Source of the DNA: an uncultured Oscillospiraceae bacterium
Lineage (GTDB): Bacteria; Bacillota; Clostridia; Oscillospirales; Ruminococcaceae
NCBI GenBank assembly: GCA_934481385.1
Contig: CAKSPD010000002.1
Coordinates: 95,118 to 159,117 of the forward strand
Direction: 5' to 3'
Length of the DNA: 64,000 bases
Shown here: positions 44,949 to 53,475 of the stretch, piece by piece
How the letters are laid out: every line of letters begins with the position of its first letter
How positions within the stretch are numbered: the first letter of the stretch is position 1
Notes under the pieces: model-generated
What the model was told of the DNA's origin: nothing
Databases searched by the model: none
Seen by the model: only the letters and a program-made list of their open reading frames with translations
Position numbers and translations under genes: made by a program

Positions 44949-46229
44949 ATGATTGATATTAAATTGATAAGAACTAATCCTGAACTTGTTAAGGAGAATA
45001 TTAAAAAGAAATTTCAGGACGAAAAGCTTGAACTTGTTGACAAGGTTGTTGAAATGGATAAAAAATTCCGTGAAACTAAAGTTGAATGTGATGACCTCAG
45101 AAACAAACGTAAGACTATGAGCAAGAATATCGGCGGATTTATGGCTAAAGGTCAGAAAGATGAGGCTGAAAGAGTCAAGGCTGAAGTTACTGAAATAGGA
45201 AAGCTCCTTGAAGAAAAAGAGGCTCTTGAAGTTAAGCTTGAAGCTGATATTCGTGAAATTATGCTTGTTATTCCTAATATTATTGATGAAAGTGTTCCGA
45301 TTGGAAAGGACGACAGCGAAAATGTTGAAGTAGAAAAATTCGGTGAACCTTTTGTTCCTGATTTTGAAGTTCCTTATCATGTTGATATTATGGAAAACCT
45401 TAACGGTATTGATATTGACAGTGCAAGAAAGACAAGCGGAAGCGGTTTCTATTATCTCTGCGGTGATATTGCTCTCCTTCAGTCATGTATTCTTTCATAT
45501 GCAAGGGATTTTATGGTTGACAAGGGATTTACATATTACATTCCGCCTTTTATGATTAGAAGTGATGTTGTTACCGGTGTTATGAGCTTTGCTGAAATGG
45601 GCGATATGATGTATAAAATTGAGGGTGAGGATTTGTACTTAATCGGCACAAGCGAACACTCTATGATTGGCAAGTTCATTGATACTATTATCCCTGAATC
45701 TGAACTCCCTAAGACTCTTACAAGCTATTCCCCATGTTTCAGAAAGGAAGTAGGTTCTCGTGGAATCGAAGAAAGGGGAGTATACCGTATTCATCAGTTT
45801 GAAAAACAGGAAATGGTTGTTGTCTGTAAACCTGAAGAAAGCATGGACTGGTTCAAGAAACTTTATGAAAATACTGTTGAATTTTTCAGAAGTCTTGATA
45901 TTCCTGTCCGTACTCTTGAATGTTGTTCAGGTGACCTTGCTGACCTTAAAGTAAAGAGTATTGATGTTGAGGCATGGTCGCCTCGTCAGAAAAAATATTT
46001 TGAAGTCGGAAGCTGTTCAAACCTCGGTGATGCTCAGGCAAGACGTCTTGGCATAAGAATTAAAACTGAGGACGGAAGTAAATATTTCCCGCATACTCTC
46101 AACAACACTGTTGTTGCTCCTCCGAGAATGCTTATTGCTTTTCTTGAAAATAATCTCAATGAGGACGGAAGTATACGAATACCAAAAGCACTTCAGCGAT
46201 ATATGCGTAAAGAGGTAATCAAAAAATAA
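44949..46229 (+). CDS. serS: Seryl-tRNA synthetase
   Basis: A 426-residue class II synthetase. The N-terminal helical arm (about 1-110) is followed by motif 2 SYSPCFRKEVGSRG and EERGVYRIHQFEKQEM, and motif 3 (NNTVVAPPRMLIAFLEN). Length is normal. The common origin neighbour serS is thus present. Confidence 0.96.
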   Translation: MIDIKLIRTNPELVKENIKKKFQDEKLELVDKVVEMDKKFRETKVECDDLRNKRKTMSKNIGGFMAKGQKDEAERVKAEVTEIGKLLEEKEALEVKLEADIREIMLVIPNIIDESVPIGKDDSENVEVEKFGEPFVPDFEVPYHVDIMENLNGIDIDSARKTSGSGFYYLCGDIALLQSCILSYARDFMVDKGFTYYIPPFMIRSDVVTGVMSFAEMGDMMYKIEGEDLYLIGTSEHSMIGKFIDTIIPESELPKTLTSYSPCFRKEVGSRGIEERGVYRIHQFEKQEMVVVCKPEESMDWFKKLYENTVEFFRSLDIPVRTLECCSGDLADLKVKSIDVEAWSPRQKKYFEVGSCSNLGDAQARRLGIRIKTEDGSKYFPHTLNNTVVAPPRMLIAFLENNLNEDGSIRIPKALQRYMRKEVIKK

Positions 46230-46556
46230 ATGAATAGTAATTTTTATCACATTGACAATCTGGGTGAAGTCTTTTCAATTACTATTGAAAGCGGTTTCAG
46301 ACAGGAGCTTTTTGATAATTATGATTGTGACAGCAACGGTGACTTGATTCAGGCTATTGTGAAATATCTCATAAGAGTAAATGATTTTGACGGTTCTGAG
46401 CTTGAATTTGACAGTGATACTGATATTTTTGCTGTCTACTGTGAGGACGAAAGCACTATATATAAACTTGCTGAAATCCTTGAAAATAATATGTATAATG
46501 ATAAGGTTATTGATGATGCTATGAAATCCCCTGAAGTCAGGGCGGAACTTTCATAA
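46230..46556 (+). CDS. Small acidic protein, Imm51-like
   Basis: A 108-residue very acidic protein starting directly after the serS stop. The order FSITIESG, then a middle helix, then LEFDSDTDIFAVYCEDESTIYKLAEIL resembles the Imm51 immunity family, whose members neutralise polymorphic toxins; the resemblance is from memory and modest. No toxin gene is adjacent, so it may simply be a fold relative. No separate ribosome site is obvious, so it may depend on serS translation. Confidence 0.65.
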   Translation: MNSNFYHIDNLGEVFSITIESGFRQELFDNYDCDSNGDLIQAIVKYLIRVNDFDGSELEFDSDTDIFAVYCEDESTIYKLAEILENNMYNDKVIDDAMKSPEVRAELS

Positions 46557-46569
46557 CAAACAAAGAAAA

Positions 46570-46596
46570 AAGGCGGAATTTCTATTCCGCCTTTTC
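46570..46596. terminator. Bidirectional terminator after serS operon
   Basis: AAGGCGGAAT pairs with ATTCCGCCTT, with A and T runs on either side, between convergent genes. Confidence 0.85.
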
Positions 46597-46597
46597 T

Positions 46598-46615
46598 GCG
46601 TTTCACGTGAAACGC
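46598..46615. promoter_or_regulatory. parS-like site 5
   Basis: GCGTTTCACGTGAAACGC, perfect, between the terminator and the end of the Ca2+-ATPase gene. Confidence 0.88.
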
Positions 46616-46618
46616 TTT

Positions 46619-49228
46619 TTATTTTTTTGAGAAAAATCCTGATATGAACGGTATCAATGCACTTAATCCGAGTGCCGTTAAAAGCTGTTCGCTTGTAAGT
46701 GTTACTGTTTCAAATATTATCTGCAACTGCGGTACACTTACGGCTAATATCAGTGCTGTCATTGATACAAGAACTGCAAGTATCAGTTTTATATTGGAAA
46801 ATATATTTATTCTGAAAAGTCCTTTTTCTTCTGATTTACATTCAAATACATGTATAAGCTGTGACATTACAAGTGTTATAAGTGCGGAAGTTCTTCCTGC
46901 CTCAACAGTTCCGCCTGATTTTATTGCAAGACTGAATGATGCAAGTGTTAATATTCCTATTAATATCCCTCTGAAAAGTATTTTTGCCATAAGTCCGCCC
47001 GAAAAAAATCCGTCTGTTGATTTTCTCGGCGGTTTGTTCATTATATTTTCTTCCGGAGGTTCAAGTCCCAGTGCTATTGCGGGGAGTCCGTCTGTTACAA
47101 GGTTTACAAGCAAAAGCTGTACGGGCATTAATACTATCGGCATTCCCATTACAATTCCAAGAAACATTGTAAGAACTTCTCCTATATTGCAGGAAAGGAG
47201 ATAACGGACAAATTTTCTTATATTTGCATATACACATCTGCCCTGTTCAACTGCATTTACAAGTGTTGCAAGGTTGTCATCAAGAAGTATTACATCGGCT
47301 GTTTGTTTTGCAACATCAGTTCCTGTTATTCCCATTGCAACACCGACATCAGCCTCTTTTATTGCAGGAGCATCATTTACTCCATCTCCTGTCATTGTGA
47401 CAATTTCTCCCTTGCGTTTAAAGCTCTGTACTATTCTTAATTTATGTATCGGCTCTACTCTTGCAAATACTGAATATTTGTCAATCTCGCGGTCAAGCTG
47501 TTCATCTGACATATTATTGAGTTCATCACCTGTTACAGCCTGTTTTCCTTTTAACAGCCCTGCTTTTTTTGCTACTGCAACAGCAGTATTTTTATGGTCA
47601 CCTGTTATCATTACTGTTCTTACTGAGGCATTCGCACATTTTCTTATGGCAATTTTTGCTTCCTCTCTCGGAGGGTCAATCATTCCGGCAAGACCTAAAA
47701 ATATCAGATTATGCTGTTCCGGATTTAAAATATCAGTCTGTATATATGCCATTGCAAGAACTCTTAATGCCTTATCAGACATTTCAATTGCCTTTTTTTC
47801 TATCTGACGGCGTCTGCCTGATGTAAGCGGAATTATTTCTCCTTTCCGGTTCATATAGCTGTTGCATTTCGGGAGTATTACTTCTTCTGCACCTTTGTAA
47901 TATGCTTTGCTCCCTTCGGGAGAACTGCATAATACTGCCATATATCTTGTTTCACTGTCAAAGGGAATTTCCTTTGTTTTGTGAAATATCATTTCAAGAT
48001 TTTTTGCAGTTATTCCGCCTTTTGCCGACATAATAAGAAGTGCTGTTTCTGTCGGGTCGCCTGTTACTTCCCATTCTCCTGAACTTCTGTTCCGCAGTTT
48101 TGTATTTATTCTTATGGTTGCGGTGTTGCAGAGCGTACTGCATTTAAGAAATTCCGAAAGAGATTTTTCCACTGCCATTTTTACCGGAATATCCTGATTT
48201 TCGGGACAGATATTTCCGCCTGTTCTGTATCCCATTCCGTTTACTGTATATGTATTTTCACCTGAATATATTTCTGTGACAGTCATTTTATTTTCTGTGA
48301 TTGTTCCTGTCTTATCAGAACATATTACTGATGTACAGCCAAGTGTTTCAACGCTGTGAAGTTTGTTTACAAGTGCTTTCTGCTTTAACATTCTGCTTAC
48401 TGCAAGGGCAAGGGCTATTGTTACTGTTGCGGGAAGTCCCTCCGGAATTGCTGCTATTGCTATTGTTATTCCTGACATAAGCATTGTAAAGGTATCTTCT
48501 CCTCTTAATACTCCTGCTGTGAATACTGCTATGCATACTCCTATACATATTACAGCCACTGTTTTTCCAAGTTCGGCAAGTCTTTTCTGCAACGGAGTCA
48601 TACCGCTTTCGATATTTTCAAGCATTGCTGATATTTTTCCAGCCTGAGTTTTCTTTCCTGTTGCTATGACTTTCGCCTGACAGTTTCCTTTTATGGCAGA
48701 TGTTCCGCAATAGATTATATTTGTTTTGTTCAGACTGTTGTCTGTATCGTTTTTAAGTCCTGCAAATTTTTCAACCGGAAAGGATTCTCCTGTAAGTATT
48801 GATTCATCGGCACTGAATGATGAACTTTTTAATATTACGCAGTCTGCCGGTATTCTGTTTCCTGATTCAATTTCTATTATATCATCTGTTACAAGTTCAG
48901 AGGCTTTTATCTCCTTTAATACTCCGTCACGATAACACTTTGCAGTCGGTGATGTCATGGATTTAAGGGCTTCAAGTGTTTTTTCAGTTCGGAATTCCTG
49001 TATAAATCCAAGTACGGCGTTGAGAAGAACTATTAATATTATGGTTACTGCGTCTGTTATTTCTCCGAGAAATATTGATATTACTGTTGCTCCGAGAAGT
49101 ATCATTACCATTACATCTTTGAACTGTCCTGCAAAGATTTTAACAGGATTTGCTTTTTTATCATCTCCGAGAATGTTTTCACCGTCTGTTTTTCTTCTTT
49201 GTACAGCTTCCTTTTCAGTAAGTCCCAT
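46619..49228 (-). CDS. P-type calcium-transporting ATPase (type IIA)
   Basis: An 869-residue pump. The phosphorylated aspartate is D305 in CSDKTGTIT; TM4 has IPEGLP with E263; the TGES loop is LTGES (about 144-148); the hinge is MTGDGVNDAPAIKEADVGVAMG; TM6 has NLVTDGLPA, the SERCA-type calcium ligands. It exports Ca2+ from the cytoplasm, as Listeria LMCA1 does. A role in spore calcium handling is possible but not shown; SpoVA genes lie nearby. Confidence 0.9.
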   Translation of the reverse strand: MGLTEKEAVQRRKTDGENILGDDKKANPVKIFAGQFKDVMVMILLGATVISIFLGEITDAVTIILIVLLNAVLGFIQEFRTEKTLEALKSMTSPTAKCYRDGVLKEIKASELVTDDIIEIESGNRIPADCVILKSSSFSADESILTGESFPVEKFAGLKNDTDNSLNKTNIIYCGTSAIKGNCQAKVIATGKKTQAGKISAMLENIESGMTPLQKRLAELGKTVAVICIGVCIAVFTAGVLRGEDTFTMLMSGITIAIAAIPEGLPATVTIALALAVSRMLKQKALVNKLHSVETLGCTSVICSDKTGTITENKMTVTEIYSGENTYTVNGMGYRTGGNICPENQDIPVKMAVEKSLSEFLKCSTLCNTATIRINTKLRNRSSGEWEVTGDPTETALLIMSAKGGITAKNLEMIFHKTKEIPFDSETRYMAVLCSSPEGSKAYYKGAEEVILPKCNSYMNRKGEIIPLTSGRRRQIEKKAIEMSDKALRVLAMAYIQTDILNPEQHNLIFLGLAGMIDPPREEAKIAIRKCANASVRTVMITGDHKNTAVAVAKKAGLLKGKQAVTGDELNNMSDEQLDREIDKYSVFARVEPIHKLRIVQSFKRKGEIVTMTGDGVNDAPAIKEADVGVAMGITGTDVAKQTADVILLDDNLATLVNAVEQGRCVYANIRKFVRYLLSCNIGEVLTMFLGIVMGMPIVLMPVQLLLVNLVTDGLPAIALGLEPPEENIMNKPPRKSTDGFFSGGLMAKILFRGILIGILTLASFSLAIKSGGTVEAGRTSALITLVMSQLIHVFECKSEEKGLFRINIFSNIKLILAVLVSMTALILAVSVPQLQIIFETVTLTSEQLLTALGLSALIPFISGFFSKK

Positions 49229-49296
49229 TTTCCATCACCTTCCGTATATAATTCTTATACATAATATGATGATAACGGGACAATTATTCTATGCTG

Positions 49297-49746
49297 TTAT
49301 TCTGAATTGAGCATATCAAGAATTTCCCTGAAATTACAGCGGTAATCTCCGTCACCATCTCTGCGGTATGTTCCTGATATTATATTGTCGCCTATGTAGA
49401 TTGGTTTCTGTTTCGGGAGTGCTTCCGGTACATTTATTGATATAATATGACTCCCATGTATATTGTGGACAGTGACATCTTCTTCTTTTAAAATATTAAG
49501 ACTTACTTTCTGCGGATTTTCTATGCTGTCCCAGAAATCTATTATAAGCCATTCGGGGTCGGGGAGGTCGACAGGGTGCAGGGATTTGTCAGGGTATTCT
49601 TCTACCCCTAAAAGAATTACTCCTCCTTTTGTATTTGCAAAGGCTGAATATGTTTCCCACAGGCTTTCGGGAAGTCCTCCTGTGGCTTTTTTGGCTTCTA
49701 TCTGATTATTTTCTTTGTATTTTTCTATGTTCAGCAAGTCAATCAT
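49297..49746 (-). CDS. Isolated AlbA_2 (Schlafen-like) domain protein
   Basis: A 149-residue protein that is only an AlbA_2 domain: E-x-K at the start (IEAKKATGGLPESLWETYSAFANTKGG split at about 15-42), GVILLGVEE, and a C-terminal YRRDGDGDYRCNFREILDML. In most relatives this domain is followed by several hundred residues with an ATPase-like and winged-helix part. Here the frame ends with a stop and only about 70 bases follow before the next gene, so it is either a natural stand-alone version or a truncated remnant. The ATG at 49746 is used, 11 bases after GAGG. Confidence 0.75.
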   Translation of the reverse strand: MIDLLNIEKYKENNQIEAKKATGGLPESLWETYSAFANTKGGVILLGVEEYPDKSLHPVDLPDPEWLIIDFWDSIENPQKVSLNILKEEDVTVHNIHGSHIISINVPEALPKQKPIYIGDNIISGTYRRDGDGDYRCNFREILDMLNSE

Positions 49747-49826
49747 TTTATACTGCACCTCACATTTTTATTTAATTATACTATATTTCCATATTCAGTT
49801 CAATGGCTTTTTAAAATTTATTATAT

Positions 49827-49844
49827 GCGTTTCACGTGAAACGC
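49827..49844. promoter_or_regulatory. parS-like site 6 within a 30-base palindrome
   Basis: GCGTTTCACGTGAAACGC, with symmetry extending outward through TTATAT/ATATAA to 49821-49850. Confidence 0.88.
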
Positions 49845-49847
49845 ATA

Positions 49848-49884
49848 TAAAAAAATCAGGGGATTTTTTATTCTTTCCCCTGAT
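49848..49884 (-). terminator. Terminator after the MazF-like gene
   Basis: ATCAGGGGA pairs with TCCCCTGAT; on the minus strand it is followed by a T run. Confidence 0.8.
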
Positions 49885-49891
49885 GATTCAA

Positions 49892-50239
49892 TTAAATATG
49901 CAGACCGAAACTTATGGATAATGCTGTGTCTACTCTGTTCATTGATGTATTGTCAAGTTCTCCCATTCTGTCTTTAAGACGCTTTTTGTCAATGGTGCGT
50001 ATCTGTTCAAGAAGTACAACGCTGTCTTTGGAAAGTCCGCATGTGTCTGCTGAAACTTCAATATGAGTGGGCAGTCTTGATTTGTCACGCTGACTTGTAA
50101 TTGCGGCTGCTATGACAGTCGGACTGTGTCTGTTTCCGACATCGTTCTGAACTATAAGTACCGGTCTTATTCCGCCCTGTTCTGAACCTACAACAGGACT
50201 TAAATCAGCATAATAGATTTCTCCTCTTTTAACTGACAT
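49892..50239 (-). CDS. MazF/PemK-type endoribonuclease toxin (EndoA-like)
   Basis: A 115-residue protein with RGEIYYADLSPVVGSEQGGIRPVLIVQND and TVIAAAIT, then LPTHIEV and SVVLLEQIRTIDKKRL, the complete MazF fold like B. subtilis EndoA, which cleaves mRNA at UACAU. The expected antitoxin (EndoAI/MazE type) would sit just upstream on the same strand, but the 262 bases at 50240-50501 hold no such frame. The antitoxin may be elsewhere or the gene domesticated. Confidence 0.9.
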   Translation of the reverse strand: MSVKRGEIYYADLSPVVGSEQGGIRPVLIVQNDVGNRHSPTVIAAAITSQRDKSRLPTHIEVSADTCGLSKDSVVLLEQIRTIDKKRLKDRMGELDNTSMNRVDTALSISFGLHI

Positions 50240-50424
50240 ATTTTTTCTCCTAAAATCATATTTAACCTGATTTTATCAGGCATTAATATTATTGCCTTGT
50301 CAGTGATATTTTAAACATCTTTATTTCATTATATGCAATAAAAATAATTTTGATATAGTTTGAATATTAAGGCAGATATTATCTAATAATAATTATTGTG
50401 AATGGTATCTGTGTTTAAAATATT

Positions 50425-50469
50425 TTTTCAACATCAGTTTCAACACTCTGTGGAAAAAAGTGTTGAAAA
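50425..50469. promoter_or_regulatory. Phased cluster of four oriC-type 9-base boxes before spoVAD
   Basis: TTTTCAACA (50425), GTTTCAACA (50437), TGTGGAAAA (50449) and TGTTGAAAA (50461) begin exactly 12 bases apart. The sequences are the same as those in the origin region 17 kb away. The cluster ends 32 bases before the spoVAD ATG. Confidence 0.75.
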
Positions 50470-50501
50470 CTTGAATGTGTTAATTTTTTTGGAGGATTTT
50501 T

Positions 50502-51518
50502 ATGTCAAAGCGAATTGATACAGGAGTTTTTTTTACTGAAAAACACCCTAAAATTATAAGCTTTTCATCTGTTGTGGGTTCAAAGGAAGGGCAGGGCCCT
50601 TTGGGAAACTGTTTTGATGAAGTTATTGAGGACAGCCATTTCGGTGAAGATACATGGGAAAAGGCTGAAAGCAAGTTTCAGCTTGAGGCTGTCTGCAATG
50701 CTGTTAAAAAAGGTAATTTTGTAAAGGAAGATTTTGACGCCGTTTTTTCAGGCGATTTGATAAATCAGTGTATTGGTTCTACTTTCGGATTGCGTGAGCT
50801 TGAAATCCCTTTTCTTGGTATTTATGGTGCTTGTTCAACTATGGCGGAGGGACTTTTGCTTTCTGCAATTGCAATTGAAAGCAATTCCATAAACAGAGCT
50901 GTTGCTGTAACATCTTCACATTTTTCAACGGCAGAAAGACAGTTCAGATTCCCATTGTCATACGGCGGTCAGAGAACTCCTACTGCTCAATGGACATGTA
51001 CTGCTTCGGGAGCTGTTACTGTTTCGGGAGTCGACAGGGGAATGATTGAAATTGCAGGAGGCTGTATAGGTAAAATTACTGATTTGGGTGTTAATGATGC
51101 CAATAATATGGGCGGTGCTATGGCTCCTGCGGCTGCTGAAACTATTATGCGTTATCTTAAAGCAACAAATACTTCGGCAGGGGATTATGATTATATTGTT
51201 ACCGGCGATTTGGGACTTGTCGGAAGTCAGCTCCTTATCGATTTGACTATGAAACAGGGAATTGATATAAGCCGTGTGCATAAGGACTGCGGTTCTATGA
51301 TGTTTGATTCAAAAAAACAGGATACACATTGCGGTGGTTCAGGCTGTGGGTGCAGTGCAAGTATTCTGTGCGGTTACTTTCTTCCAAGACTTTATGCCGG
51401 AAAAATTAAAAATATCCTTTTTGCTGCAACAGGTGCTTTAATGTCGCCTATGGCGTGTCAGCAGGGTGAATCCATACCGTCTATATCTCATCTTGTTCAT
51501 CTTAAAAGAGGAGGCTGA
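50502..51518 (+). CDS. spoVAD: Stage V sporulation protein AD
   Basis: A 338-residue thiolase-fold protein with GACSTMAEGLLLSAIAIES and GGSGCGCSASILCGYFLP, standard SpoVAD. SpoVAD binds dipicolinic acid on the spore inner membrane side for uptake and release. Ribosome site GGAGG. It is followed five bases later by spoVAE; spoVAC, normally upstream, is missing here. Confidence 0.94.
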   Translation: MSKRIDTGVFFTEKHPKIISFSSVVGSKEGQGPLGNCFDEVIEDSHFGEDTWEKAESKFQLEAVCNAVKKGNFVKEDFDAVFSGDLINQCIGSTFGLRELEIPFLGIYGACSTMAEGLLLSAIAIESNSINRAVAVTSSHFSTAERQFRFPLSYGGQRTPTAQWTCTASGAVTVSGVDRGMIEIAGGCIGKITDLGVNDANNMGGAMAPAAAETIMRYLKATNTSAGDYDYIVTGDLGLVGSQLLIDLTMKQGIDISRVHKDCGSMMFDSKKQDTHCGGSGCGCSASILCGYFLPRLYAGKIKNILFAATGALMSPMACQQGESIPSISHLVHLKRGG

Positions 51519-51523
51519 TTTTT

Positions 51524-51886
51524 ATGCTGACTGATATTTTAAAAGCTTTTATTGTCGGGGGAATTATCTGCGTTATAGGACAGTTCCTTATCGATTACAC
51601 AAAACTAACTCCTGCACGTATTCTTACGGGATATGTTGTTACCGGTGTTATTCTTTCTGCTCTCGGAATTTATCAGTATGTTGTTGATTTTGCAGGAGCG
51701 GGTGCAAGCGTTCCGCTCGTGGGATTTGGTCATCTTCTTGCTGACGGTGTAAAAAAAGCTGTTCAGGAGGACGGTTTCCTCGGAGTTTTCAAAGGCGGTC
51801 TTACTGCCTCGTCTGCCGGAATTACTGCGGCTATTCTTTTCGGACTTCTTGCATCAATCTGTTTCAGACAGCGTGATAAACAGTAA
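51524..51886 (+). CDS. spoVAE: Stage V sporulation protein AE
   Basis: A 120-residue membrane protein with about four hydrophobic segments: AFIVGGIICVIGQFLIDYTKLTPARI, FGHLLADGVKKAV and KGGLTASSAGITAAI, the SpoVAEb pattern. Part of the SpoVA channel for Ca-dipicolinate. Confidence 0.93.
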   Translation: MLTDILKAFIVGGIICVIGQFLIDYTKLTPARILTGYVVTGVILSALGIYQYVVDFAGAGASVPLVGFGHLLADGVKKAVQEDGFLGVFKGGLTASSAGITAAILFGLLASICFRQRDKQ

Positions 51887-51952
51887 AAATATATGAAATT
51901 TTATAGTTTTTTTGTTGAAATTGCTGAAATATAATTTTTTTTTGAAAAACTG

Positions 51953-51981
51953 TTGACATTTTAGTTTTTATGATATATAAT
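51953..51981 (+). promoter_or_regulatory. Promoter of the tRNA-Met/tRNA-Glu unit
   Basis: TTGACA, 17 bases, TATAAT, followed by AATTAAGTCGT, the same start-site sequence as the promoter at 63842. Confidence 0.8.
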
Positions 51982-52023
51982 AATTAAGTCGTACGGTTTT
52001 AATATGTTTCGTATGGCTTATGT

Positions 52024-52097
52024 GGCGGCATAGCTCAGTTGGCTAGAGTACTCGGTTCATACCCGATTGGTCGTCAGTTCGAATCTGACTGCCGCTA
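52024..52097 (+). tRNA. tRNA-Met (anticodon CAT, elongator type)
   Basis: A cloverleaf with acceptor GGCGGCA/TGCCGCT, D-arm GCTC/GAGT, anticodon loop TTCATAC and T-arm GTCAG/CTGAC. GGTTCATACCC around the anticodon is the usual elongator-Met form rather than Ile2. The top anticodon pair is C-T. CCA is not encoded. Confidence 0.85.
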
Positions 52098-52106
52098 CTT
52101 TATAAC

Positions 52107-52178
52107 GGCCCGTTGGTCAAGCGGTTAAGACATCGCCCTTTCACGGCGGAATCATGGGTTCGATTCCCGTACGGGTCA
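52107..52178 (+). tRNA. tRNA-Glu (anticodon TTC)
   Basis: Acceptor GGCCCGT/ACGGGTC, anticodon stem CGCC/GGCG with loop containing TTC, T-loop GTTCGATTC. It follows tRNA-Met by nine bases on the same transcript. CCA is not encoded. Confidence 0.92.
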
Positions 52179-52182
52179 CTTT

Positions 52183-52217
52183 CAAAGCTCCGAAGTAAGT
52201 TCGGAGCTTTGTTTTTT
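52183..52217 (+). terminator. Terminator of the tRNA unit
   Basis: CAAAGCTCCGA pairs with TCGGAGCTTTG, followed by six T. Confidence 0.88.
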
Positions 52218-52231
52218 GTAATAATAAAATT

Positions 52232-52257
52232 ACTCCCCTTAATTTTATAAGGGGAGT
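52232..52257 (-). terminator. Terminator of the SGNH-dockerin gene
   Basis: ACTCCCCTTA pairs with TAAGGGGAGT; on the minus strand an AT-rich tail follows. Confidence 0.7.
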
Positions 52258-52260
52258 TTT

Positions 52261-52276
52261 GCGTTTCATGTGAAAT
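52261..52276. promoter_or_regulatory. parS-like site 7 (degenerate)
   Basis: GCGTTTCATGTGAAAT: a good left half and CATG centre, but the right arm diverges. It overlaps the stop codon of the esterase gene. Confidence 0.45.
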
Positions 52277-53399
52277 TTCTTCTCAGTATCTCTTTGATTG
52301 ATACAAGGTCAAATATATTTATTGAACCATCATTGTTTATATCATAGTCATCATCTTCTGTAAGTTCATATTTGCCGAGAAGATAATCAGATAACTTTAC
52401 TGCATCTGATATGCTGTATTTTTTTTCAGGAATAACAGGTTCTGTTGCCGTTTCAGTTGTTTCGGCGATTTCAGTAGTAGTGACAGCGGTGGTAGTTGTA
52501 ATGGCAGTAGTAGTAGTAGTTGTTGTTGTTGTTGTTGTTGTTGTTTCAGTTGCAGGAGGGTTTTGTCCTTTTATTTCAGAATCAACTACTTCTGACCAGT
52601 ATTTTCCCATTTTTTCATAGCCCTGTTCATTCGGGTGTACTCCGTCATACAAATCTTCCTGATAGTCAACAACGCTGTGTATATCTGCAAATTTTACAGG
52701 TTTTCCTTCACTCTGCATTTTTTCTGTGAGGTTATATATTGATTCGTTGTAGCTGTTTATATATTCCTGAATTATTTTTGCAAAGTCTTCTGTTGTGTTG
52801 TTCCATTTTATTTCGCCGTATGACCAGAACCAGTCTGATACCTTTTCTACATCTATATCAGGTATTGTTGATACATATATTACGCTGTTTTCTTCCATAT
52901 CAGAAAGAATTGTATCAACAAGATTTTCAAGGCGGTCTGTTATTCCGTCATTGTAGTTGCTTAATATATCATTTGTGCCTATCTGGAGAAGTATTATATC
53001 AGGTTTGCAGACGTTAATCATGTCTGTTTCCTGTATTGTTTCCAGTATTCCCTGACGTGTTTCAGTTCCTGTCATATACTGGATTGCATATCCGCTGTAT
53101 CCAGAATAGTTATCATCATATGTGAAAGTTTCTCCGTTGTAATTAAAAGTTGCACTGTCACTGCCTTTCATTCCTACCATATCTATATTATCATAGCCTT
53201 TTAATTCAAGTTCATGATAAAGATATTTTCTGTATCCGCCTGCTGTCCAGTATCCGTCTGTTATTGAATCTCCGAGCGACATTATTTTTACATCGCTGTC
53301 TGTTCCGGTTTCTTCTGCTGATACAGGCATATTGTATACAGCAAGGGTATTTGCAAGTATCAATATTGATGATACAGCCGATAAAATTTTCTTTTTCAT
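52266..53399 (-). CDS. Secreted SGNH esterase with dockerin (CE3-like)
   Basis: A 377-residue exported protein. A signal peptide (about 1-28) precedes an SGNH hydrolase domain: block I MSLGDSITDG with the catalytic serine, block III IGTNDI and block V DGVHPNEQGY with Asp and His. A threonine-rich linker follows (a run of 13 Thr near 282-294), then a dockerin with one degenerate repeat (KYSISDAVKLSDYLLG) and one calcium-loop repeat (YDINNDGSINIFDLVSIKEI). The organisation fits a cellulosomal acetyl-xylan esterase of the CE3 type; the substrate is inferred. Confidence 0.87.
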   Translation of the reverse strand: MKKKILSAVSSILILANTLAVYNMPVSAEETGTDSDVKIMSLGDSITDGYWTAGGYRKYLYHELELKGYDNIDMVGMKGSDSATFNYNGETFTYDDNYSGYSGYAIQYMTGTETRQGILETIQETDMINVCKPDIILLQIGTNDILSNYNDGITDRLENLVDTILSDMEENSVIYVSTIPDIDVEKVSDWFWSYGEIKWNNTTEDFAKIIQEYINSYNESIYNLTEKMQSEGKPVKFADIHSVVDYQEDLYDGVHPNEQGYEKMGKYWSEVVDSEIKGQNPPATETTTTTTTTTTTTTAITTTTAVTTTEIAETTETATEPVIPEKKYSISDAVKLSDYLLGKYELTEDDDYDINNDGSINIFDLVSIKEILRRNFT

Positions 53400-53434
53400 T
53401 GCTTTCAGCTCCGTTCACTTTTTATTTTATACTT

Positions 53435-53463
53435 ATTATATCATTTTATATCTTTTGAGTCAA
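53435..53463 (-). promoter_or_regulatory. Promoter of the SGNH-dockerin gene
   Basis: On the minus strand TTGACT, 17 bases, TATAAT. Confidence 0.75.
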
Positions 53464-53475
53464 TATAGATAAATA

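Noticed and set aside
46644..48935. Several plus-strand frames opposite the Ca2+-ATPase gene
   Set aside because: They mirror a well-conserved P-type ATPase and show no family signature of their own.
52505..52545. TAGTAGTAGTAG followed by TTG repeats, resembling a DnaA-trio
   Set aside because: It is the codon run for the polythreonine linker of the SGNH-dockerin protein on the minus strand, with no boxes or AT-rich stretch beside it.
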